Below are positions 16,588 to 24,648 of a stretch of 64,000 bases of DNA, in pieces (position 1 is the stretch's first letter; each line of letters starts with the position of its first letter). The notes below the pieces were generated by a model. The model saw nothing but the letters and a program-made list of their open reading frames with translations, had not been told where the DNA came from and made no database searches. Origin of the DNA: Flavipsychrobacter sp. (GTDB lineage: Bacteria; Bacteroidota; Bacteroidia; Chitinophagales; Chitinophagaceae); assembly GCA_016787265.1 (NCBI GenBank), contig JAEUVF010000010.1, positions 349,591 to 413,590 of the forward strand, read 5' to 3'. The translations under genes and the position numbers were made by a program.

Positions 16588-17379
16588 TTAGTCTTCAAAC
16601 TGGGGTAAATCGCTGATCCCCTTCATTACTTCTTCGTGCAGGTAGTCTTTTCGCTTGAGTTCGAAATTGCGTCCCAGGTATAAACGACGTACCTGTTCGT
16701 CTTCCGCCAGTTCTTCTGCCGTACCATGCTTGAAAATCTTTCCGTCAATCAGCAGGTAAGCACGGTCACAGATGGAAAGTGTCTCATTTACGTTGTGATC
16801 GGTAATCAGGATACCGATATTTTTATATTTTAAGCGGGCTACCACCGTCTGTATATCTTCTACCGCAATAGGATCAACCCCTGCAAAGGGCTCATCCAGC
16901 AGAATGAATTTCGGATCCACTGCTAATGCCCGGGCAATCTCTGTTCTTCTTCGTTCACCTCCGCTCAGGCTGTCCCCATTGTTTTTACGGACATGATGCA
17001 ACCTGAATTCATCCAGTAATTCTTCAAGTTTTTGCTTTTGCTGCTGGCGGCTGAGTTTAGTCATTTCCAATACGGAACGGATATTGTCCTCCACCGTCAG
17101 GGATCGGAATACGGAAGCCTCCTGTGGTAAATAGCCAATTCCTAATTGCGCCCTTTTGTACATGGGCAGCTCTGTTATATCCTTCTGATCCAGGAAAACA
17201 CGACCTTCATCGGGTTTGATTAGTCCCACTACCATGTAAAAAGTAGTGGTTTTTCCGGCACCATTTGGCCCGAGCAGACCAACGATTTCGCCCTGTTTAA
17301 CAGAAACGGACACATGGTTTACAACAGTCCGGCTTGCATATCGCTTAACCAGTTCATTGGTAGTAATTTCTAAACTCAA
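16588..17379 (-). CDS. lptB: LPS export ABC transporter ATPase LptB
   Basis: LptB is the cytoplasmic ATPase that drives lipopolysaccharide extraction by LptFG. The 263-residue protein has Walker A Gly-Pro-Asn-Gly-Ala-Gly-Lys-Thr-Thr (about residues 37-45), the ABC signature Leu-Ser-Gly-Gly-Glu-Arg-Arg near 139, Walker B Phe-Ile-Leu-Leu-Asp-Glu-Pro near 158-164, and a switch His in Thr-Asp-His-Asn near 196. The start is odd: the family N-terminus begins at a TTG (17377-17379). No ATG lies between it and an in-frame TAG upstream, so TTG initiation is inferred. A TATTTTTG element lies about 14 nt upstream. The C-terminal tail of about 25 residues is typical for the phylum. Confidence 0.92.
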   Translation of the reverse strand: MSLEITTNELVKRYASRTVVNHVSVSVKQGEIVGLLGPNGAGKTTTFYMVVGLIKPDEGRVFLDQKDITELPMYKRAQLGIGYLPQEASVFRSLTVEDNIRSVLEMTKLSRQQQKQKLEELLDEFRLHHVRKNNGDSLSGGERRRTEIARALAVDPKFILLDEPFAGVDPIAVEDIQTVVARLKYKNIGILITDHNVNETLSICDRAYLLIDGKIFKHGTAEELAEDEQVRRLYLGRNFELKRKDYLHEEVMKGISDLPQFED

Positions 17380-17405
17380 GGGATCCTGCTTTTGGCAAAA
17401 ATACC

Positions 17406-17435
17406 TTGTTATATCCTAATGGCATCCTAAGTTTG
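17406..17435 (+). promoter_or_regulatory. metF promoter, Bacteroidota type
   Basis: A TTG at 17406-17408 and TAAGTTTG at 17428-17435 are separated by 19 bp. This is an exact match to the Bacteroidota housekeeping consensus TTG-N17-20-TAnnTTTG. The metF ATG lies 30 bp after the -7 element, giving a short leader with no room for a riboswitch. Confidence 0.75.
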
Positions 17436-17465
17436 CAGATAGTTTATTAACAGGCAAGCATAATC

Positions 17466-18419
17466 ATGAAGGTAATCGAACATATAAATCAGGCGAAAGA
17501 TACATTGATATCCTTTGAGGTTCTCCCGCCTTTAAAGGGTAAGGGAATCAATGCGATTTACAACCACCTTGATCCACTGATGGAATTCAAGCCGGCATTT
17601 ATAAATGTGACTTACCACCGCAGCGAAACCATGTTTAAGAAGCAGGCGGATGGCAGTTTCAATAAAATTGAAGTCAGAAAACGTCCTGGTACCGTTGGTA
17701 TTTGTGCCGCGATCATGCAGCACTATAATGTGGATCCGGTGCCGCACCTTATTTGTGGTGGATTTAGCCGGGAAGAAACGGAGAATGCGTTGATTGATCT
17801 GGCCTTCCTGGGAATCGACAATGTGCTGGTATTAAGAGGAGATGCTGCGAAGAATGAAACTTTTTTCGAGCCTGAGCCAGGTGGTAACCGCTATGCGATT
17901 GATCTGCTGAAGCAGGTAATTGATCTGAACCATGGAATTTACCTGGAAGAAGAAGTAAAAGATCCGGGAAAGGGCACTTTCTGTGTGGGAGTAGCAGGTT
18001 ATCCGGAAAAACATTTTGAAGCCCCCAATAAGGCTACAGATATTGCATACCTGAAAGCCAAAGTGGATGCAGGTGCTGAATATGTGGTTACCCAGATGTT
18101 TTTTGATAACCAGAAATATTTTGATTTTGTGCAGAGTTGTCGTGCTGCCGGTATCAATGTGCCCATTATTCCGGGATTGAAGCCGATAACCAATAAAAAA
18201 CAAATGTCGATTCTGCCCCGAACCTTTCATGTGGATCTACCGGATGAACTTTCTTCCGAAATCATGAAGTGTAAGGCTGATTCGGATGTTGAACTGGTAG
18301 GTACCGAGTGGCTGCTCAACCAAAGCCGTGAATTAAAAAAAGCAGGCGTCCCCGTCCTGCATTATTATACCCTCGGAAAACCCAGAGTAATCTGGAATGT
18401 GGTGAAGGAAATTGTGTGA
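17466..18419 (+). CDS. metF: 5,10-Methylenetetrahydrofolate reductase
   Basis: MetF reduces methylene-tetrahydrofolate to methyl-tetrahydrofolate with NAD(P)H and FAD, supplying methyl groups for methionine. The 317-residue TIM barrel has Ser-Phe-Glu-Val-Leu-Pro-Pro near residue 17 (catalytic Glu) and Asn-Val-Thr-Tyr-His near 49. Leu-Arg-Gly-Asp near 121 is the FAD contact, and Gln-Met-Phe-Phe-Asp near 209 lines the folate site. Length is normal. The gene is monocistronic with a strong promoter just upstream, and it ends at a heptad-repeat hairpin facing the PorT-type gene. No metH or SAM riboswitch is seen in the window. Confidence 0.95.
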   Translation: MKVIEHINQAKDTLISFEVLPPLKGKGINAIYNHLDPLMEFKPAFINVTYHRSETMFKKQADGSFNKIEVRKRPGTVGICAAIMQHYNVDPVPHLICGGFSREETENALIDLAFLGIDNVLVLRGDAAKNETFFEPEPGGNRYAIDLLKQVIDLNHGIYLEEEVKDPGKGTFCVGVAGYPEKHFEAPNKATDIAYLKAKVDAGAEYVVTQMFFDNQKYFDFVQSCRAAGINVPIIPGLKPITNKKQMSILPRTFHVDLPDELSSEIMKCKADSDVELVGTEWLLNQSRELKKAGVPVLHYYTLGKPRVIWNVVKEIV

Positions 18420-18425
18420 AATTAT

Positions 18426-18487
18426 GAATTATGAATTATGAAGTATGAATTAGAACAAACCAATTCTTACTTCATAATTCATAATTC
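18426..18487. terminator. 26-bp heptad-repeat hairpin between convergent genes
   Basis: Arms at 18426-18451 and 18462-18487 pair over 25 of 26 positions around a 10-nt loop. The left arm is tandem 7-mers of the type GAATTAT, GAATTAT, GAAGTAT. The layout matches the hairpin at 5975-6038 although the base sequence differs. It lies between metF and a convergent gene and probably terminates both. Confidence 0.7.
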
Positions 18488-18495
18488 TCACTTCC

Positions 18496-19197
18496 TTACA
18501 GGCTTATTCCTAATGACAAACTCCAGACCCGGTTTTTCATACGATCATCGTCCTGCTCATTTACGACCTCTCTTACTTTAGCCAGACCATGACCATAGTT
18601 GATAGAAAGTAAAACGTTTTTGAAGGCAAATCCGGCTGTTCCATTGATGCCATAATCAAAGCGTTTCATATAGTTCATACCAATAACTTCATTCAATTCC
18701 GGATCAGGTTCGTTTTTACCATCGCTTGTAAATTCGATTTTGTCTTCCGATTTCATCGATGCACCAAATATCCTGCCATCCATTTTACTTTTACCAGCAA
18801 TACCAATAGCGGCATATGGACCCGCTCCCACGAAAAATTTTGATTCCTTATCTGCTAAAGGCAGATTTACAACCAGGTTAACCGGGATCTCAATGTACTT
18901 GGGATTTGCCGTAACGGTAAATTGATACGCCTGGGAGCTACTTCCATATTCTAATTTGGTACCCTTTCCTGTATAAAAAATTCCTGGTTGTAAAGACAAC
19001 AATCCTGGTCCAATAGGAAGGTCTGCCATGATACCGGCATGGAAACTGGGTAATGCGCGTGAATCGTCTACAGCGCCATCACTGGTAACAGATACGTTGG
19101 CGTGATTATAACCGCCTTTCAGATAGAGTTTGTTGTCCTGCGCTTTCACTGCGGTTGTGATGGCTCCAACTGCCATCACCAGAATCATTTTCTTCAT
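18496..19197 (-). CDS. PorT-family outer-membrane beta-barrel protein
   Basis: The 233-residue protein has a signal peptide (Met-Lys-Lys-Met-Ile-Leu, cleavage near Val-Lys-Ala-Gln, residue 19). The rest is an 8- to 10-strand barrel of the PorT/OMP_b-brl_2 type, with a Gly-Gly-Tyr-Asn-His start and a final Val-Trp-Ser-Leu-Ser-Leu-Gly-Ile-Ser-Leu strand. The start was set at 19195-19197 because the signal peptide begins there; the upstream extension is not conserved in type. It is the last gene of a - strand run with the PPIase and thioredoxin-like genes, separated from the PPIase gene by 62 bp. Function unknown; an envelope role is inferred. Confidence 0.75.
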   Translation of the reverse strand: MKKMILVMAVGAITTAVKAQDNKLYLKGGYNHANVSVTSDGAVDDSRALPSFHAGIMADLPIGPGLLSLQPGIFYTGKGTKLEYGSSSQAYQFTVTANPKYIEIPVNLVVNLPLADKESKFFVGAGPYAAIGIAGKSKMDGRIFGASMKSEDKIEFTSDGKNEPDPELNEVIGMNYMKRFDYGINGTAGFAFKNVLLSINYGHGLAKVREVVNEQDDDRMKNRVWSLSLGISL

Positions 19198-19259
19198 GTT
19201 AGTGATTGATTTATGGGTGTCAAAGTTAACGATAACGCACAAACGCAGAAACCATGCCA

Positions 19260-21125
19260 TTACCTGTTAAAACTATTCAAAACCGATTTGTTGATTTTAA
19301 CCGGATAAGTCTTTTTTAATTCCTGAATCCAGTCTTCTTCCAATTTTAATTGGTAATCGTTGAGGACATAACCCAGGGCATTTTCAAAATCGCGGGGCAG
19401 ATTGGCTGGTAATTTTTCGATGCAATAAACAAACCCGAACTGTTCCGATTCTTCTATTTGTTGCGGATCGGTAACCCCTCCTGCTGCAAGTTTTGCAGCA
19501 TCCAGTCTGAAAGGCAACTGATCATACTCATAACGGCCACTATCCGCCAACACGGTATTTCTAAAGCGGTTGATAATAGTATTCCAGTTCTGCGGTTGCG
19601 ATTTCAGCTGGTTAAATACATTGGTTGCGGTTGCCTGATCGGAACAGGTAAACAGCATACCACGGAAACTCTCCTTCCATTTGTAACGATCCGCATGTTG
19701 GTTAAAATATTCCCGCATGCCTTTTTCATCCGTTGCTGCTTTGTCCCAGATTTGCTGCTGCATCGCTTCAAAAATGAGTGTGCCTTCCCGGAAGTCTTTT
19801 AATTGTGCGGCAAATTCGGGTCGATACATTTCGAGGTTATGCAGGTATTCCTGCATTACCTGCTGGCGAATAAAATTCTCCCTTTCCATTCCTTCAGAAG
19901 GCTGTTTTTCACCTGGTTCGCGTATTTCCGATTGCTCCTGCAGGTATAATTGAAACTCACCTTCCGTTAGTATTCTTCTGCCCATTGATGCAATTGGAGT
20001 AGAAGCGTTTCGTGTACCCTTTACCGGTAGTATTTTTAATCCTGTTAGCTTAACTGCTTTCAGGTAGGCAGCTTTATTCGCTTTTTGATACCGGTCTGAT
20101 GCCAATACCCGATTTCTGATTTCCTCTTTGAATTCCTCCTTCAAACTTTCCGGGGCAAGCTGCCGGGACAGAAGTTTTATGATATGATACCCCTGGTTGC
20201 TTCGGTAAGGGGCACTGATTGATCCTGGTTTGTCCAGTTTTGATACCACTGCTTCGAAGGCAGGATCATAGGTTCCCGCCTGGAATGGTAACAGTTCTCC
20301 ACCATTCTGATAACTTGCATTATCATTACTGAACTGATACACCAGTTTTTCAAAATCACCACCTGATTGTAGCACCTGGTAGAGTGAATCCGCTTTTTTA
20401 CGGATACTTTCTTCTCCACCTTCAGGTACTTCCAGGAATAATTGTGCAATACTGGTTTTCCCCGTTGAGGACCGGCTATCCCGTATGTTAAAAATGTGAA
20501 AAGCCGCAGCGGACCGATAAACCGGGCTTACCCCGTTTACAGGAGTGGAATATGCCAGGTTTTCCAATTCATAGGGAAGTGTAAATACACTGATCCAGCC
20601 AATCAATCCTTTGTTTTGTTGTACGGCAGGGTCTTCACTGAATTGAAGCGCCACTTTTTCAAAGGGTACTCCTCTGTTTAAAGCAGTTTTCGCTTCGTTG
20701 ATTTTTGCAGCCGCTGCAGTTGAATCATCACCAGCTGCAACATATATATGTGAGATCAGGCGTTCCGTGGTGGATCGTATCAGGGCTTCTTCAATCAATG
20801 CCTGTACCGTGCTGTCGTCGGTAACATACTGACCTGCTACCTGGTTACGAAATCGTTCCCATTCCATTTCCAGGGATGGCAATGTATCCAACTGTGCCTG
20901 GTAGGCCCATTGAATTTTCAACCGGTACCGGATATAGAGTTCCAGGTATTCTTCAAGTTCCTGGCGATCCGCTTTTTTATCCGGATTATTTTTTTGGAAA
21001 GCTTCGAGAAATTCCTGCCTGGAAACGGCATTGCCTCCATAGCTGAACAGCGTTTGTGCGTGCATGATAGCTGGCAACAGCAGCAAAACAGTTAGAAGCA
21101 GCAAAAAAGATTTTTTCCCATTCAT
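19260..21125 (-). CDS. Periplasmic parvulin-type peptidyl-prolyl isomerase
   Basis: The 621-residue protein has a signal peptide (cleavage near Met-His-Ala-Gln, residue 24). A SurA/PrsA-like helical N-domain follows, then two rotamase (PpiC) domains at about residues 130-215 and 225-320. The second carries the typical Gly-Gly-Glu-Leu-Leu-Pro-Phe and Gly-Tyr-His-Ile-Ile-Lys ends. The remaining 300 residues contain a third, diverged region with no clear PpiC motif. It is probably a chaperone for outer-membrane proteins in the periplasm. The start overlaps the thioredoxin-like gene by 4 bp (ATGA). The barrel gene downstream might be one of its clients, but that is only positional. Confidence 0.85.
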   Translation of the reverse strand: MNGKKSFLLLLTVLLLLPAIMHAQTLFSYGGNAVSRQEFLEAFQKNNPDKKADRQELEEYLELYIRYRLKIQWAYQAQLDTLPSLEMEWERFRNQVAGQYVTDDSTVQALIEEALIRSTTERLISHIYVAAGDDSTAAAAKINEAKTALNRGVPFEKVALQFSEDPAVQQNKGLIGWISVFTLPYELENLAYSTPVNGVSPVYRSAAAFHIFNIRDSRSSTGKTSIAQLFLEVPEGGEESIRKKADSLYQVLQSGGDFEKLVYQFSNDNASYQNGGELLPFQAGTYDPAFEAVVSKLDKPGSISAPYRSNQGYHIIKLLSRQLAPESLKEEFKEEIRNRVLASDRYQKANKAAYLKAVKLTGLKILPVKGTRNASTPIASMGRRILTEGEFQLYLQEQSEIREPGEKQPSEGMERENFIRQQVMQEYLHNLEMYRPEFAAQLKDFREGTLIFEAMQQQIWDKAATDEKGMREYFNQHADRYKWKESFRGMLFTCSDQATATNVFNQLKSQPQNWNTIINRFRNTVLADSGRYEYDQLPFRLDAAKLAAGGVTDPQQIEESEQFGFVYCIEKLPANLPRDFENALGYVLNDYQLKLEEDWIQELKKTYPVKINKSVLNSFNR

Positions 21126-22582
21126 TTGGATGCCTGCTTTTGTTGTTTCATCGAAATTACCTCATCCAATTGCTGGTAGGTGAGCTTTTTAGCGATGATT
21201 CGTTTCTGGTCATCCAGCAGGTATAAAACCGGGGTCTGATATACATCGTACAATTGACGGTAATTGGGCTTGCCTGCATCCTGTTCTTCTTTTCGTTGCT
21301 CAGGTGTCTGGTACACATGGATCCAGTCGTTCAGTTTGTGCTCTTTAATGAACTTTGTCCAGTTTTCTTTGCCTCCTTCCGTCATTACTCCATAGATTTT
21401 GATACCCTTGCTTTTCCATTTAGCCTGGTACATGGAATCGAGTTTGGGAACCAGCTCCTTACAATGCCCACAGGTAGGATCCCAGAAACAAATTACCGTA
21501 TAACTTGCTTTTACTTCATAAAGTGGTCTGAGTTTACCCATGCTATCCACCAGCGGAAGGTCCCAGGCCGGATTGCCGATCAGGTTGGCCATTAGTGAAT
21601 AGGCCCTGTCGGTCATATGTTTCCGGTATTTCTCGGTAAACCAGTCCACCTCCGGTTTTTCATTGATGTATTTTTCAAACAGATGAACATATACCGCATC
21701 CTGGCCCATGAATTCAGGCTGAATATATTTCTGAACGAAATGAGTGAGCAGAAAACGATACATGTTTTTACTGCTTCTTGCATACAGCAGCATATAATCA
21801 ATCTCTTTTTTAATGGAATCCGGCTCCGGTGATACCAGGTTGCGGAAATAGCGCTCCAAACGGCTTTCAAAAAAAGGTGTTCGAACCAGGCGCTCATCGC
21901 TGAAACTGATATTGTCCCAGTAATGGTCCTTAAAATACTGGTAGGCCCAGGCCGTATCATAAACTCCTTTCGGGTGCCGGGCGGCGGGAGGGATAACCGG
22001 TTCCTGCAGTGCCGCAAACAGGGCGCTTAAAAAACTCTCCGGCGACTTACTGATATAATTCGACCGATATTCCTGAATAGCGGTATTCAATTGACCGATC
22101 TGCTGCTGAAGCGCAAGTGAATCCTTCCTGTTCGGAGCTGCCGCCAGCTGTTTCTGTAAGGCGAAGATTTCCTTGCCCCGAGATTGGATAAATCCGGTAT
22201 AGGCCAGAAACTCATTATTGTCGGTACTCCCCGTGAACTTAACTTCATGTAACCGGGCCGTGTCAGCCTGTATGGAAAATCGCTGCTCTTTATCTACCAG
22301 CAATTCAAACAGAAATTCTTTTTTTGGAGAAACCATGATATAAATTCCTCCGGGCAGTGGTTTACTGCCTTTAAATGTAGCGGTACCATTCGGCTGAACC
22401 TGGGCTGAGTCAGCCAGGGCCTTTGTTTTGCCATAATGGTAGGCAAGGTAGAGGTATTGATTCTGGTAAGCATTCAGGCTTACTTTTATTTCATAGCCAT
22501 TCGCTTCGCCCGACTGAGCAGGGGCTTGTCCGCAAATTCCCACCAGGCAGATAAACAGGATCCAGTTTTTCATTGGTTTCAT
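21122..22582 (-). CDS. TlpA-like thioredoxin protein with DUF4369/DUF5106 regions
   Basis: The 486-residue secreted protein has a signal peptide ending near Ala-Pro-Ala-Gln (residue 23). A DUF4369-like beta domain covers about residues 28-130, followed by a long helical DUF5106-type region. A C-terminal thioredoxin fold starts near residue 340 with Trp-Asp-Pro-Thr-Cys-Gly-His-Cys as the redox active site. Proteins of this build are thought to handle periplasmic disulfides or cytochrome maturation in Bacteroidota. It is the first gene of a three-gene - strand operon and couples to the PPIase by a 4-bp overlap. A second ATG three codons in (22571-22573) is an alternative start. Confidence 0.82.
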   Translation of the reverse strand: MKPMKNWILFICLVGICGQAPAQSGEANGYEIKVSLNAYQNQYLYLAYHYGKTKALADSAQVQPNGTATFKGSKPLPGGIYIMVSPKKEFLFELLVDKEQRFSIQADTARLHEVKFTGSTDNNEFLAYTGFIQSRGKEIFALQKQLAAAPNRKDSLALQQQIGQLNTAIQEYRSNYISKSPESFLSALFAALQEPVIPPAARHPKGVYDTAWAYQYFKDHYWDNISFSDERLVRTPFFESRLERYFRNLVSPEPDSIKKEIDYMLLYARSSKNMYRFLLTHFVQKYIQPEFMGQDAVYVHLFEKYINEKPEVDWFTEKYRKHMTDRAYSLMANLIGNPAWDLPLVDSMGKLRPLYEVKASYTVICFWDPTCGHCKELVPKLDSMYQAKWKSKGIKIYGVMTEGGKENWTKFIKEHKLNDWIHVYQTPEQRKEEQDAGKPNYRQLYDVYQTPVLYLLDDQKRIIAKKLTYQQLDEVISMKQQKQASK

Positions 22583-22601
22583 TGACTGCTAATTTCACGA
22601 A

Positions 22602-22631
22602 TTGGCCACAATAATATTGTGTTTACTTTTG
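22602..22631 (+). promoter_or_regulatory. rlmD promoter giving a near-leaderless transcript
   Basis: TTG at 22602-22604 and TACTTTTG at 22624-22631 are separated by 19 bp, a full match to the Bacteroidota consensus. The rlmD ATG begins at 22636, only 4 bp after the -7 element. Transcription would therefore start at or beside the start codon. Confidence 0.75.
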
Positions 22632-22635
22632 CCGC

Positions 22636-24039
22636 ATGCGTAAAAAGAACCTGCGACTGGAAAAATTAACAGTTGATGACTATGCAGCCGGGGGGAAATC
22701 ATTGAGCCGGGTGGATGGGAAAGTGGTATTTATAGAGGGGGCTGTGCCCGGTGATGTGGTGGATGTACGCCTGAGTAAAAATAAAAAAGACTGGGCCGAG
22801 GGTCGTGTTGAACACTTTCACAGCTTTTCTGCCGACCGGGTGGAACCGTTCTGTGAACATTTCGGGATTTGTGGTGGATGTAAATGGCAGATGTTGCCAT
22901 ATGAAAAGCAATTGTTATATAAACAACAGGAAGTAGAACAGCAGCTAAGAAGGATAGGAAAAGTTGCCATTCCGGAGATTTCACCGATTCTGGGCTGTGA
23001 GGAGACACGGTATTACCGGAACAAACTGGAATTTACGGCCAGTAACCGGCGTTACCTGAGTGCGGAGGAAATCCGGACAAAGGAAGAAATCCTGCCCGAA
23101 AATGCCCTGGGCTTTCATGTTCCCAGGCTTTTTGATAAGGTGATCGATATCAATACCTGTCATCTGATGGCGGAACCGACGAATGCCATCAAGAATACCA
23201 TCCGGGAGTATGCCGCTGCCAACCAGCTTGATTATTATGATATACGGGAACATAAAGGGTTTCTGCGGACCCTGCTGATCCGGGTGTTAACCACCGGAGA
23301 AGTGATGGTAAACCTGGTATTCGGACGGGAGGAGAAAAAGAAGCGGGAAGCACTGCTAAACCACTTGTTGAAACAGGTTCCCGGGATTACCACACTGTTG
23401 TACACGATTAACACCAAATTCAACGACAGTTTGCATGACCAGGAGCCGATTGTTTACTATGGTAAGGGATACGCGATGGAACAACTGGAAGATTTTCAGT
23501 TCAAAATCAGTCCGAAGTCCTTTTTCCAGACCAATACCCGGCAGGGAGAACGCCTCTACCAGATCACCCGGGATTTCGCCGAACTATCCGGGAAAGAAAC
23601 TGTTTATGACCTGTATTGCGGTACCGGCAGCATCGGCATTTTTGTAAGCCGGAAGGCTGCAAAAGTGATTGGCGTTGAAGTAATTGAGGATGCAATCGCG
23701 GATGCCAAAGAAAATGCTGCGCTAAATCAAATCCACCATGCTGCTTTTTTTGCAGGCGATGTAGTGGATATTTGCAACGATGCTTTTTTTGAGGCACATG
23801 GCCAGCCGGATGTAATCATTACGGATCCTCCAAGAGCGGGAATGCATGAGAAACTTGTTCGGAAAATACTGGATATGGCTGCGCCTACAGTTGTGTATGT
23901 CAGTTGTAATCCTGCCACCCAGGCCCGCGATCTGAGTTTGCTTGATGAGGGATATATCGTTACAAAAGTGCAACCGGTGGATATGTTTCCGCATACACAC
24001 CATATTGAAAATGTAGTTCAGTTAAAAAGGAGAAACTAG
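22636..24039 (+). CDS. rlmD: 23S rRNA (uracil-C5)-methyltransferase, RlmD/TrmA family
   Basis: The enzyme methylates a uracil at C5 in 23S rRNA using S-adenosylmethionine. The 467-residue protein has an N-terminal TRAM domain (about residues 1-65) and a 4Fe-4S cluster motif Cys-x5-Cys-x2-Cys near residues 74-83. The SAM-binding Tyr-Cys-Gly-Thr-Gly-Ser-Ile-Gly is near 322, Asp-Pro-Pro-Arg-Ala-Gly near 396, and the catalytic Ser-Cys-Asn-Pro-Ala-Thr near 424. Exact target (U1939 or U747) is not certain from sequence alone, since Bacteroidota often have a single such enzyme. Translation probably starts from a near-leaderless message. The rhomboid gene follows after 1 bp. Confidence 0.9.
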   Translation: MRKKNLRLEKLTVDDYAAGGKSLSRVDGKVVFIEGAVPGDVVDVRLSKNKKDWAEGRVEHFHSFSADRVEPFCEHFGICGGCKWQMLPYEKQLLYKQQEVEQQLRRIGKVAIPEISPILGCEETRYYRNKLEFTASNRRYLSAEEIRTKEEILPENALGFHVPRLFDKVIDINTCHLMAEPTNAIKNTIREYAAANQLDYYDIREHKGFLRTLLIRVLTTGEVMVNLVFGREEKKKREALLNHLLKQVPGITTLLYTINTKFNDSLHDQEPIVYYGKGYAMEQLEDFQFKISPKSFFQTNTRQGERLYQITRDFAELSGKETVYDLYCGTGSIGIFVSRKAAKVIGVEVIEDAIADAKENAALNQIHHAAFFAGDVVDICNDAFFEAHGQPDVIITDPPRAGMHEKLVRKILDMAAPTVVYVSCNPATQARDLSLLDEGYIVTKVQPVDMFPHTHHIENVVQLKRRN

Positions 24040-24040
24040 T

Positions 24041-24637
24041 ATGAGGCAATTATCACCTATCGTCAAGAATATCATCATAGCCAATGTGCTGGTCTTTTTT
24101 GCCCAGTACCTCTTTCAGGATAAGGGATTTTTAATTGAGCGGTACGGCGCTCTCTTTCCATTGGATTCTCCCTTTTTCAAAATCTGGCAGCTGGTAACCT
24201 ATATGTTTCTGCATGGTGGATTGATGCATATCTTTTTCAACATGTTTTCGCTGTTTATTTTCGGACCGATCCTGGAAAACCTCTGGGGACCAAAACGATT
24301 TTTTAATTTTTATATCATTTGTGGAATTGCAGCTGGTGTAGCACAGCTTTTTATTGATCCGAATTTTGATTTGGCGGTTGGAGCATCCGGGGCAATCATG
24401 GGGATTATGGCTGCATTTGCTTATCTCTTTCCAAATACAGAACTGATGCTTATGTTTATACCGGTTCCAATCAAGGCCAAATACCTGATTCCCGGTTTTA
24501 TGGCATTGGATCTCTTTGGTGCTTTTGCACGGGTGGACGGCGATAATGTAGCACACTGGGCCCACCTGGGAGGAGCGCTTGCCGGATTTATACTGGTGCT
24601 GATCTGGAACAAAACAAATCGTAATACGTTTTATTAA
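24041..24637 (+). CDS. Rhomboid intramembrane serine protease
   Basis: The 198-residue protein has about six transmembrane helices and the full rhomboid catalytic dyad. Ser116 lies in Gly-Ala-Ser-Gly and His175 in Trp-Ala-His-Leu-Gly-Gly-Ala. Leu-Met-His-Ile-Phe-Phe-Asn-Met, near residue 66, carries the oxyanion Asn. Rhomboids cleave transmembrane segments of other proteins; the substrate is unknown. It has a good ribosome site (AAAAAGGAG) and follows rlmD directly. A second, degenerate rhomboid gene comes 11 bp later, so the two could form a pair. Confidence 0.92.
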   Translation: MRQLSPIVKNIIIANVLVFFAQYLFQDKGFLIERYGALFPLDSPFFKIWQLVTYMFLHGGLMHIFFNMFSLFIFGPILENLWGPKRFFNFYIICGIAAGVAQLFIDPNFDLAVGASGAIMGIMAAFAYLFPNTELMLMFIPVPIKAKYLIPGFMALDLFGAFARVDGDNVAHWAHLGGALAGFILVLIWNKTNRNTFY

Positions 24638-24648
24638 GGGGGTAACCT

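Noticed and set aside
17380-17465. SAM or other riboswitch before metF
   Set aside because: The promoter -7 element ends 30 bp before the ATG, leaving no room for a riboswitch fold.
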